Origin: a virus
Direction: 5' to 3' (one strand)
Virus record (IMG/VR): IMGVR_UViG_3300021142_000071
Coordinates: 1 to 41,409 of that record
Length of the DNA: 41,409 bases
Shown here in pieces: positions 6,913-13,877 of this stretch (positions within the stretch are counted from its first letter, which is position 1; the number at the start of each line of letters is the position of its first letter). Position numbers and translations under genes: made by a program. The notes below the pieces were generated by a model that was not told the origin of the DNA, made no database searches, and saw only the letters and a list, made by a program, of their open reading frames with translations.

Positions 6913-7863
6913 ATGAGAAATTATAAAGTAAATCAAACAATGCTAAATTCCATGGTCGGTGGTTTAGCGGAACGTATTGCAATGGACTTTGCGGACAGAA
7001 TGACCGTTTACGTCTATCCTGTAACAAAAGAAGTCTTGCCTGTATTGTACATGTTGGCTCCTATCAGTAACATCAAAATAACAGAAGTTTTGGCTCAGGC
7101 AGACTTGGCTTTGGATCTTGTTCTTAACACTGGTAAAATGTGCGCTGCATGGAATGCAGATCAAACAATACCGTTTTACATTGTTGTTGACAAGTCACGT
7201 GAACCGCACGACTTTCACGATAAGTATCTTGTATTTCCATGGCAACAAGAAAAGCAACACGAATTCGGTATGTCTAAAGAATACGACGACCTTAGTCCAG
7301 AAAGCGTTGATTCCATTAAACGCGAAGTTGTTTACGACTTAATCCGCGAAGTAATGGAAATTGATCCGCATCGCGAAGGTTTGCTGGAAACACCGAAGCG
7401 CGTTATCAAAGCGTGGAAGCATTGGACTTCGGGCTATCATGTGGACATCCCTGCAATGATGAAAGTATTTAAAGACGGAGGAGAAAATTATGATGAAATG
7501 GTCATCGTCAAAGATATTCCCATTTACTCCAAATGCGAACATCACCTTGCTGATATTTTCGGCACCTGTACAATTGCGTATATCCCGAATGGTAAAATTG
7601 TGGGACTCTCAAAGTTATCTCGTCTTGCTGACGCTTTTTCACGTCGTTTGCAAGTCCAAGAAAGACTCACAAGTCAAATTGCAGACGCAATTAATGATAA
7701 CTTGTCACCGAAAGGCGTTGGAGTAATTATTAAGGCTCGACATATGTGTATGGAGTCTAGAGGTATTTGTCAACAAGGACATCATACTATAACATCTGCT
7801 CTTCGTGGCGTACTTAAAACAGATCCTGCTGCTCGCGCAGAATTCATAAAATTAGCAAATTAA
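6913..7863 (+). CDS. folE: GTP cyclohydrolase I with N-terminal PRTase-like domain
   Basis: The C-terminal half (about 128-316) is a full GTP cyclohydrolase I, which makes dihydroneopterin triphosphate from GTP: EGLLETPKRV (155-164), the zinc ligands C208 and H211 in KCEHH, C279 in HMCMESRG, plus LSKLSRL and QER. The N-terminal 118 residues resemble a purine phosphoribosyltransferase: VYPVTKEVLPVLYML, ALDLVLNTGKM where a PRPP loop (LVDD-x-x-D-S/T-G) would sit, PFYIVVDK and a YLVFPW motif. The acidic pair of the PRPP loop is missing, so the domain is probably inactive or regulatory. I chose ATG 6913 (AAGG five bases ahead) over GTG 6877, which would overlap queD by 29 bases. Confidence 0.92.
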   Translation: MRNYKVNQTMLNSMVGGLAERIAMDFADRMTVYVYPVTKEVLPVLYMLAPISNIKITEVLAQADLALDLVLNTGKMCAAWNADQTIPFYIVVDKSREPHDFHDKYLVFPWQQEKQHEFGMSKEYDDLSPESVDSIKREVVYDLIREVMEIDPHREGLLETPKRVIKAWKHWTSGYHVDIPAMMKVFKDGGENYDEMVIVKDIPIYSKCEHHLADIFGTCTIAYIPNGKIVGLSKLSRLADAFSRRLQVQERLTSQIADAINDNLSPKGVGVIIKARHMCMESRGICQQGHHTITSALRGVLKTDPAARAEFIKLAN

Positions 7864-7865
7864 TC

Positions 7866-7903
7866 GTTAAGTGCATTGTGTTACTATATGCAATGCACTT
7901 AAC
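7866..7903 (+). repeat. 13-bp perfect inverted repeat between folE and the next gene
   Basis: GTTAAGTGCATTG (7866-7878) and CAATGCACTTAAC (7891-7903) are exact reverse complements separated by 12 bases. There is no T-run on either side, so it is not a typical intrinsic terminator. It could be an operator for a dimeric protein or an mRNA stem between folE and the coding start at 7917. Confidence 0.75.
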
Positions 7904-7916
7904 TTAAAGGTTAAAT

Positions 7917-8279
7917 ATGAACGCTGTCATATACACGAATGATTTTGAACCAATAACGGTTATAGACTTGCCCATTGAGATCATTAATCAGATGAAAAAA
8001 GAAAGATTCTTTCGCTGGCGTGTTCCGGTCATGGAACCAGTTAGAACAACTCCACACGACGGAACAGAACCAATTAGACCTCATCTGCGCATTGTTTGCC
8101 TACATGCTGAACATGTATTGCGTCGTTGCGGAAATCAAGCAATGGTTATTATGACAAACGATGAAGAAAGCGCATTGCTTCTAACAAGTTCTTGTTTGCC
8201 TGGACAAGTTACTACTTTTAAAGATGAATTTCAAAAAGGTTTCATCAGTGCGATATTTAAGGTTTTAGGCGCTTGTTAA
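7917..8279 (+). CDS. Hypothetical protein between folE and dpdA (120 aa)
   Basis: I recognise no domain with a known function. It starts with MNAVIYTNDFEPITVIDLP, a segment that looks conserved and beta-rich, and continues with a basic stretch (KKERFFRWRVP) and a C-terminal mixed region. There is no signal peptide or membrane helix. AAAGG lies about seven bases before the ATG. It sits between the preQ0 genes and dpdA, and is separated from folE by a 13-bp inverted repeat, so it may be regulated apart from folE. A role in DNA modification is possible but rests only on position. Confidence 0.7.
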   Translation: MNAVIYTNDFEPITVIDLPIEIINQMKKERFFRWRVPVMEPVRTTPHDGTEPIRPHLRIVCLHAEHVLRRCGNQAMVIMTNDEESALLLTSSCLPGQVTTFKDEFQKGFISAIFKVLGAC

Positions 8280-8390
8280 AACGCGCTACAAGCTGCGCAA
8301 AATTTTAAGCTAGTACGCTATACCCTGCACCGTAAAAACAGCGTGTACCTACCGCAAATTAACTGGCAACCACTATAACGGAGTTAAACC

Positions 8391-9323
8391 TTGAACTTGT
8401 TCCTTGCAGCGGTATTCACAAACAGTTATCGCGAAACTCAAAACCGTTATGTTAAATTGACAGAAGTTGAACAATCTATTGTCATGCGTATTCCGCATAT
8501 CCTTGAATCCTTCCACTACATAAATAACCAAAAAACGGTGGATGTTATGCGCCAACAAGGCGCTAAAGTCTTTCTTGATAGCGGCGCATTTTCTGCTTAC
8601 AGCCTTGGCGTTTCTATTGATATTAATGCTTATTGTGATTATATTATTCGCAATAGAGACATACTCCGTATCGAAGATGGTGCCGTCATGGCTTCCGTTC
8701 TAGACGGTATTGGTGATCCATTAAAGACTTACCAAAACCAACTGTACATGGAATCTAAAGGTGCAAAACCTTTGCCCTGCTTTCACTACGGCGAAGATCC
8801 GCGCTATTTGGAATGGTATGTTCAGAATTACGAATATATAACCATTGGAGGTCTTGTTGGACGTGCGCAAAAAGATCAGCAGACTTGGTTAGATACTATG
8901 TGGAATGAATATATGATAGATGGTTCTGGAAATGCGAAATTAAAAGTCCATGCCTTTGGTATGACTGCACCAGAACTCATGAAGCGTTATCCTTGGTATT
9001 CAGTCGATTCTTCTTCATGGATTCAAGCTGCTGCGTTTGGCTCTATTTTCACAAGTGAACACGGCCCTTTGGCTGTTTCGTCTGACTCGCCTAGCAAACA
9101 CGTTGCAGGTCGTCATCTTAGTACATTAACTCCAATTGAACGCGCTGCTGTTGACCGCATGTTAGACCGTAAAGGTTTTAACTATGAGCGTGTCAGTACG
9201 ATATACGAAAGTCGTGCAGCCTATAACTGTCTTGGCTATATGGAGCTCAACGAGCTTGTTAATGACCACATAAACAAACAATCGCAATTTGCCTGTATTG
9301 GTACTCAGGAGCTATTCTCATGA
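8391..9323 (+). CDS. dpdA: DpdA-like DNA 7-deazaguanine transglycosylase (TTG start)
   Basis: DpdA enzymes belong to the tRNA-guanine transglycosylase superfamily but exchange guanine for a 7-deazaguanine in DNA. The 310-residue protein shows the phage DpdA pattern: FLDSGAFSAY (D63, expected general acid/base), PCFHYGED (129-136), YITIGGLVG (149-157), KVHAFGMTAPELMKRYPW (185-202) and YSVDSSSW (D206, expected nucleophile). It starts at TTG 8391: GGAG lies at about 8380, no ATG is nearby, and translation from the TTG gives the hydrophobic first strand (NLFLAAVFTNSY) expected of the family. Given the preQ0 genes upstream, preQ0 is the likely substrate. Confidence 0.9.
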   Translation: MNLFLAAVFTNSYRETQNRYVKLTEVEQSIVMRIPHILESFHYINNQKTVDVMRQQGAKVFLDSGAFSAYSLGVSIDINAYCDYIIRNRDILRIEDGAVMASVLDGIGDPLKTYQNQLYMESKGAKPLPCFHYGEDPRYLEWYVQNYEYITIGGLVGRAQKDQQTWLDTMWNEYMIDGSGNAKLKVHAFGMTAPELMKRYPWYSVDSSSWIQAAAFGSIFTSEHGPLAVSSDSPSKHVAGRHLSTLTPIERAAVDRMLDRKGFNYERVSTIYESRAAYNCLGYMELNELVNDHINKQSQFACIGTQELFS

Positions 9324-9615
9324 CTATGCGTTGGGACGAAAATGTACCTCCAAATCCTTGGTTTTCAGAATTATTGAAAATGGATAACGACAATTCTTGT
9401 ACGGCGAATTTAAACCCGACTTCTTTGTTGAAAGTTTGGATATGGCTTACAAGGCCTTGCAGAGCGATGATCCACCTGCTCGTTTCTGTATGTATGAATC
9501 TGTCTACAACAGACTTTGTGAAGAATTACACGTCCGCTGTAATCGACATATTCGCGGTGCGCTCACTTATAAAACCCTGTACAATGTACCTTTACACATT
9601 ATTGAAGGAAAATGA
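9320..9615 (+). CDS. Small phage protein read through a -1 frameshift (programmed or damaged)
   Basis: The ATG at 9320 overlaps the dpdA stop (ATGA) and opens frame 2. From about 9388 the protein-like reading is in frame 1 (PDFFVESLDMAYKALQSDD, YNRLCEELHVRCNRHIRGAL, LYNVPLHIIEGK), whose TGA at 9613-9615 overlaps the clamp ATG. Frame 1 has a stop at 9385-9387 and only a poorly placed TTG at 9397, so it is probably joined to frame 2. An in-frame TTTAAAC heptamer at 9409-9415 would make the joint by -1 slippage, giving about 98 residues. A one-base loss near 9390 would do the same. The unshifted frame 2 runs to 9631 and looks non-coding. Function unknown. Confidence 0.55.
9409..9415 (+). promoter_or_regulatory. 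Candidate -1 slippery heptamer TTTAAAC
   Basis: Read in the frame opened at ATG 9320 the codons are AAT TTA AAC, that is T-TTA-AAC, the canonical X-XXY-YYZ form. Slipping back one base continues with CCC at 9415 in the frame that encodes the plausible downstream protein. I found no strong stem-loop directly downstream, only the perfect palindrome CAAGGCCTTG further on, so the site is a candidate. Confidence 0.45.
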
Positions 9616-10577
9616 TGTTAGCTGCGCTTAAATTCTGTCAAGGTTCTGTTGCGAAGAAAGACTTCGTCCCTGAATTAAAACACTTTTCAATTAATCATGG
9701 TCGTGTGCGAGGTTTCAACGGCATACTTGCTTTGAGTTCGCCTATACCGTTTGACATTGACTGCAAACCAAAAGCAGAACCACTTGCCAAAGCGATTGCA
9801 AACTGTACTGAAACAGTACAGTTATCTATGACACCTGCTGGTCGTTTGTCAGTTAAGTCTGGTAACTTTAAAGTTAATATTGATTGTATTCAAGAAGATA
9901 CTGCACATGTTGATCCAGAAGGTGCGTTTGTTGATATCAATGGTGCGGAGTTGCTTAAAGGTTTAAAGGCTTGCGCCCCTTTCATAGGGAATGATGCATA
10001 TCGTCCTTGGTGTAACGGTGTCCTCATTAAAGACCAAAGCATGTTCGCAACAAATAATGCTGTCATTGTTGAATATTGGCATGGCAGCGCGTTTAACCAT
10101 GTGGTCAACCTACCTCGGGACGCTGTACGCGAAATGCTGCGCATCGGCGAAGCACCGATCCAAACACAACTATCTGAAACAAGCATTACATTTCATTATA
10201 GTAATGATAGATGGTTGCGTACACAGTTATACATAAATGACTGGCCTGATTTGGGCAAAGTATTGAATAACCAATCTAACATGACTCCAATTAATCCAGA
10301 GCTGTTTGTTGGTTTAGAAGTTGTTAAGCCGTTCATCGATAAGCTTGGTTCTATATTCTTTGAAAATGGAGAGTTAAAAACTCATGAATTTGAAGATGAA
10401 GGCGCAACGTATGCTGTCACAGGTTTGGATTACTCTGCAAAATATAACATTGCAAATCTCCAACTTCTTAAAGGAACTGTGCAGATGATAGACTGGTCTG
10501 GTACTGGTTTTAAAGGCGCGTGTATGTTTCAAGGCGAACGTTTGAGAGGAGCGATCATAGGTATGGTGAGAACATGA
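9612..10577 (+). CDS. DNA polymerase III beta-like sliding clamp
   Basis: The 321-residue protein matches a group of phage clamp-like proteins: VDINGAELLKGLKACAPFI (107-125), NDAYRPWCNGVLI (127-139), FATNNAVIVEYW, and a later INDWPDLGKVL region. It is slightly shorter than bacterial DnaN (about 366 residues). It would tether the phage DNA polymerase encoded two genes downstream. The start overlaps the upstream stop (ATGATG at 9612, AAGG ahead), and the stop overlaps the next ATG by four bases, so the genes are coupled. Confidence 0.78.
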   Translation: MMLAALKFCQGSVAKKDFVPELKHFSINHGRVRGFNGILALSSPIPFDIDCKPKAEPLAKAIANCTETVQLSMTPAGRLSVKSGNFKVNIDCIQEDTAHVDPEGAFVDINGAELLKGLKACAPFIGNDAYRPWCNGVLIKDQSMFATNNAVIVEYWHGSAFNHVVNLPRDAVREMLRIGEAPIQTQLSETSITFHYSNDRWLRTQLYINDWPDLGKVLNNQSNMTPINPELFVGLEVVKPFIDKLGSIFFENGELKTHEFEDEGATYAVTGLDYSAKYNIANLQLLKGTVQMIDWSGTGFKGACMFQGERLRGAIIGMVRT

Positions 10578-10741
10578 AAATGATACGAGAATTGACGGAT
10601 GATGAAATATTAAATACTATTCGTATAATCGATCCTAATGAATTTGTTACTTATGACGATTACAAAATTAAAATGGCTCGTGCTGTACTTGATGCAGCTT
10701 GGATTAAACAACAGGAAACTACCGATGTCAAAGCGTCCTGA
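10574..10741 (+). CDS. Small hypothetical protein between clamp and polymerase (55 aa)
   Basis: ATG 10574 overlaps the clamp stop (ATGA). The 55-residue product, starting MKMIRELTDDEILNTIR, looks like a two-to-three-helix acidic protein with no cysteine cluster or membrane segment. Its end overlaps the polymerase start by 17 bases. I do not recognise the family. The coupling suggests a small replication-associated protein. Confidence 0.6.
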   Translation: MKMIRELTDDEILNTIRIIDPNEFVTYDDYKIKMARAVLDAAWIKQQETTDVKAS

Positions 10742-12782
10742 TGCTATTGGATTTTTTTGGGAAGACCATGCAAAAGTTAAGGCTCCACCGAAAGAAGTCG
10801 TTCACTGTGTGCCGCCAGAACGCACTTGGGAACGTCCTGATTACTTGCCTGGTCTTGAAGCTGCTCGTACTTATTGTTTTAATTTGTTCAGCGATTATGA
10901 ACTGGGACAAGCCGCATTGGCTGGTGAGAAGCTTATTTGGGATATAGAATGTTATCCCAATTATCTTCTGATTGGTTTTAAAAGTATTATATCTGGTAAG
11001 ATTGTCTATTTTGAATATTGCGAAGCTGCTGGTTTATTTATCGACTATGCAAAACTGCAATGGGTTTTAGATAACTTTTGTCACATTGACTTTAATGGTC
11101 GTCACTACGACGTTCCAATTGCTTCTTGCTTAATGGCTGGTTTTACTACAGAACAACTTTGGGAAGTTACTGTTCGCATTATTGTGATGCAAGAACAACC
11201 TTGGATGGTTCTACGTAACTTAAAAGTTAAATCGCTTGAGATTAACCACATAGATTTAAAAGAAGTGCCTCCTACCGAAGGATCGCTTAAAAAGTACGCT
11301 GGTCGTCTGCACTGCCGCAGGATGCAAGACTTGCCTATTAAAGCTGGTACTTACCTGAGCTATGATCAAATAACAATTGTCCGTTACTATTGGGTCAATG
11401 ACTTGGATAATACAGAGTTGCTGTATAATTTCTTGAAGCCTAATATTGAACTGCGCGAAAAACTCATGCAGAAGTATAATTCTGATTTGCGCTCACGTTC
11501 TGATGCACAAATCGCAGAAGATATTCTTGGTGAAGAAATGGCAAAGATCCTAGGCAAACGCCCATTTCGCCCTAAGTTGGTCGTAGGTACAAAGTACAAG
11601 TTCAACCCACCTGCATACTTAAAATATCAAAGTCCAACAATGCAGTATGTTTTAGATATGGTACGTAATTGCGACTTTACATTAGGTGAAGACTATAAAA
11701 TTGCAGCCCCTGCTCAGTTTGAAGGCTTTCAGGTTCAAATTGCAGGATCTAAATATAGCATGGGTATTGGAGGATTGCATAGCTGCGAATCCAAAGTTTG
11801 TCATGTCACCGACGAACACAATATACTTGTCGATCGTGACGTTGCATCTTTCTATCCTCGTATTATTCTTAACTTGCGATTGTTTCCTAAACATCTTGGA
11901 GAAGCATTCTTACGCGTCTATAACAAAATTGTTAATGACCGTCTTGTCGCTAAAAATAATGCAGGTGCAATTAAAAAGAAACACGGTAAGCAGCTTCCAA
12001 AAGAACTTAAAATAAGTTATGACGACTTTATGATGGTTTCCGATAGTCTGAAGGTTGTTATTAACGGTTCGTTTGGTAAGCTTGGAAGCTCGTACTCAAT
12101 TTTGTTTTCTCCTGACTTACTTATTGCAGTAACTATTGGCGGACAACTTTCCTTGCTTATGCTGATTGAACGTTTAGAAATGATGTCTATTCCTGTGGTC
12201 AGCGCAAATACAGACGGAATTGTTATTAAGTGTCCAAGAGCAGCGCAAGAAACAATGGAAGCAATTATCGCACAATGGGAAAAGGACACAAACTTTGAAA
12301 CAGAAGCTACTTATTATTCCGGGCTGTATAGCCGTGATATTAATAATTATATTGCCGTTAAAACAGATGGTGAAGTTAAGGTTAAAGGCGTTTATTCGGA
12401 ACGCGGTTCGAACGGAAATACGGTCTTATCGAAAAACCCGACAAACTTAATCTGTGCAGATGCAGTGGGTCTGTTTTTAAGTAAGCAAATACCAATAGAA
12501 GAAACTATTCGTAACTGTACAAACATCAAACGTTTTGTATCCATCCGACACGTAAACGGAGGTGCTGTTAAAGACGGCGAGTATTTAGGTTCTATGATTC
12601 GAACTTATTATTCTAACGACGAACTTGGAAATATTATATATGCAAGCTCTGGAAAGAAAGTTCCACGCTCTGATGGTGCAAAACCTTGTATGATTCTTCC
12701 AGATGAATTTCCAGAAGATATCAAGTACGAGTGGTATATTGAAGAAGCAGAAAAAATGCTCTCTCAAATTGGTTATAAGTAA
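10725..12782 (+). CDS. Family B DNA polymerase with 3'-5' exonuclease
   Basis: This is the replicative DNA polymerase (685 residues from ATG 10725). The proofreading domain shows Exo I D73-x-E75 (IWDIECYP), Exo II FNGRHYD (123-129) and Exo III Y222-x3-D226. Polymerase motif A is DVASFYP (D372-378), motif B KVVINGSFG (443-451) and motif C SANTDGIV (493-500), where the first Asp of the usual DTD is Asn while the catalytic Asp (D497) is kept. It is shorter than T4 gp43 (about 900 residues), in line with compact phage PolB enzymes. The upstream extension to 10638 overlaps the previous gene and has no ribosome binding site; AGGAA precedes 10725. Confidence 0.93.
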   Translation: MSKRPDAIGFFWEDHAKVKAPPKEVVHCVPPERTWERPDYLPGLEAARTYCFNLFSDYELGQAALAGEKLIWDIECYPNYLLIGFKSIISGKIVYFEYCEAAGLFIDYAKLQWVLDNFCHIDFNGRHYDVPIASCLMAGFTTEQLWEVTVRIIVMQEQPWMVLRNLKVKSLEINHIDLKEVPPTEGSLKKYAGRLHCRRMQDLPIKAGTYLSYDQITIVRYYWVNDLDNTELLYNFLKPNIELREKLMQKYNSDLRSRSDAQIAEDILGEEMAKILGKRPFRPKLVVGTKYKFNPPAYLKYQSPTMQYVLDMVRNCDFTLGEDYKIAAPAQFEGFQVQIAGSKYSMGIGGLHSCESKVCHVTDEHNILVDRDVASFYPRIILNLRLFPKHLGEAFLRVYNKIVNDRLVAKNNAGAIKKKHGKQLPKELKISYDDFMMVSDSLKVVINGSFGKLGSSYSILFSPDLLIAVTIGGQLSLLMLIERLEMMSIPVVSANTDGIVIKCPRAAQETMEAIIAQWEKDTNFETEATYYSGLYSRDINNYIAVKTDGEVKVKGVYSERGSNGNTVLSKNPTNLICADAVGLFLSKQIPIEETIRNCTNIKRFVSIRHVNGGAVKDGEYLGSMIRTYYSNDELGNIIYASSGKKVPRSDGAKPCMILPDEFPEDIKYEWYIEEAEKMLSQIGYK

Positions 12783-12801
12783 TGTCTTGCGTTCGAATAA
12801 A

Positions 12802-12825
12802 AACTCATTAAACAATTGTTGAGTT
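12802..12825 (+). repeat. Short inverted repeat in the gap after the polymerase gene
   Basis: AACTCA (12802-12807) and TGAGTT (12820-12825) are inverted around a region that contains the perfect palindrome AACAATTGTT (12811-12820). The gap 12783-12889 otherwise holds AT-rich sequence with no convincing promoter pair. It could be an operator or a weak mRNA stem. Confidence 0.4.
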
Positions 12826-12889
12826 CATGTAAAAATAGTATTACTGTTAACGTATGGTAGTATCCCTACTGCATGTTAAGGAGTATAAC

Positions 12890-13171
12890 ATGAATAAGCA
12901 ATCAGATGACCACACTGCAAAGCCAACAATTGCATTTTATGATTTCCCAGAAGATCATACAGAAGATGGTAAAACTTTAAATGGCGTTCGTGCGCCGACT
13001 GAAAAAGATGCTCATTATCCTGTGTGGACAGCATTGAACGAACTTGTTGAATTTGGTGCAATACCTACTGCGAAGACTGCTGTTAAATTAGCACAGTCTA
13101 TGAACAGAGATGTAAACGCAACAGTTGTCACGTTTTTGCAGTGGAAAAAGTTCCACGATACATGCAATTAA
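12890..13171 (+). CDS. Small protein related to the C-terminal domain of the Ala/Lys-rich protein
   Basis: The ATG at 12890 is preceded by AAGGAG (12878-12883), a clear ribosome binding site. After a polar N-terminus of about 30 residues, the last 60 residues (from NGVRAPTEKD) align with residues 139-204 of the protein at 3790: NG[IV]R-x-P, a shared W and L about 12 residues on, I/P/KT in the middle, T near the end and W-[RK]-KF at the close. A small DNA-binding domain is plausible but unproven. It is the last plus-strand gene before the convergent late block. Confidence 0.75.
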   Translation: MNKQSDDHTAKPTIAFYDFPEDHTEDGKTLNGVRAPTEKDAHYPVWTALNELVEFGAIPTAKTAVKLAQSMNRDVNATVVTFLQWKKFHDTCN

Positions 13172-13236
13172 ACGCGCTGCAAGCGTTTTAAACTTGTAGC
13201 GCGTAGGTAGCAGGGTTGCGCTGTTTAAAACGCTTG
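13172..13236. repeat. Nested inverted repeats between convergent early and late blocks
   Basis: ACGCGCTGCAAG (13172-13183) pairs with CTTGTAGCGCGT (13193-13204), 12 bp with one G-T. CAAGCGTTTTAAAC (13180-13193) also pairs perfectly with GTTTAAAACGCTTG (13223-13236), 14 bp. The two structures share bases and exclude each other. They lie immediately after the plus-strand stop at 13171 and downstream of the last minus-strand gene, so a two-way termination or switch element is likely. T-runs are weak on both sides. Confidence 0.7.
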
Positions 13237-13253
13237 TACCGTTGCTGTCGTTA

Positions 13254-13511
13254 CTATGCGGGGCTTTGTGCTTGCTGTGTTTGTACCAGTTGTGCAGCAA
13301 GTGCAACCGTTGCAGTTGCAATTGTAGGATGTAATGCTTCAATTGTTTCGGCAGCAAAACCTGCCAGTTGTAACGCTGCGCCTGCTGCGGTGATAGCTGT
13401 ATTTGCACGGGCTTGCTCTTGACCACCTGCCGGATGCACTTGTACAACAAATTGCGCGATTGGGCCCAAAAGACCTGTCAACGTTTGCAATGCTTTTAAA
13501 AACTCTTCCAT
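13254..13511 (-). CDS. Ala/Gln-rich small hypothetical protein, last gene of late block
   Basis: The 85-residue product has a strong AAAGGAAA ribosome binding site. It is rich in Ala, Thr and Gln and consists of helical, fairly hydrophobic stretches (ALQTLTGLLGPIAQFVVQV; TAITAAGAALQLAGFAAETI) without a strong charge pattern. It could be a small membrane-active or structural protein next to the lysis genes; I do not recognise it. Transcription reaching its end meets the inverted-repeat cluster before the opposing gene at 12890. Confidence 0.65.
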   Translation of the reverse strand: MEEFLKALQTLTGLLGPIAQFVVQVHPAGGQEQARANTAITAAGAALQLAGFAAETIEALHPTIATATVALAAQLVQTQQAQSPA

Positions 13512-13526
13512 AATATTTCCTTTGTG

Positions 13527-13877
13527 TCAGTATTTATGTTTTACTTCAATGTAGAGGCCATCAATTTTTAATAGCCACTGCTCCAATCCCTTATCGGGAC
13601 TATCCGTTGTAAGTTGAATCGAGTCCTGCGAGTGCTGGATAATCGGTTGAACTGTGAGTGATGTTTCTGGTTGGCGAGTCAGTTTCAGATACCGTTGGCA
13701 CAGGTAATGTGATTCCGAAATCTGTGCCGCCAATGTCTTTACCGGATCTGGAGGGCAGAAGTCCGATTTTGTCTGAAGATGCAACAGTAGCCCCCACGTT
13801 GAACACGCCCCAAATAGCGGCAGCAGCGCCGCCGAAGCTGACAAGCGAAGAATCGTCCAAAGGCAAGTTAAAACCAT
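13527..13877 (-). CDS. ORF overlapping the holin-like gene, possible spanin component
   Basis: This 116-residue frame overlaps the C-terminal two thirds of the holin-like gene in another frame. It begins with a hydrophobic segment containing Cys (ASAALLPLFGACSTWG), reminiscent of a lipoprotein signal, although the residue at -3 from Cys is Phe rather than the preferred Leu. The rest is soluble and polar. In support, it ends only 15 bases before the next ATG, matching the tight spacing of the operon, while the holin stop alone would leave 88 unused bases. Overlapping Rz/Rz1-type spanins are common at this point of lysis cassettes. The ribosome binding site is weak, so it may start later or be chance. 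Confidence 0.4.
   Translation of the reverse strand: MVLTCLWTILRLSASAALLPLFGACSTWGLLLHLQTKSDFCPPDPVKTLAAQISESHYLCQRYLKLTRQPETSLTVQPIIQHSQDSIQLTTDSPDKGLEQWLLKIDGLYIEVKHKY

Noticed and set aside
9320-9631. Unshifted 103-codon reading of the gene after dpdA
   Set aside because: After about residue 32 it loses protein-like character, and it overruns the clamp start by 20 bases, while the other frame is convincing and ends exactly at that start.
13216-13422. Plus-strand Cys/Ala-rich ORF opposite the last late gene
   Set aside because: It is a shadow of the Ala/Gln-rich minus-strand gene and has no ribosome binding site.
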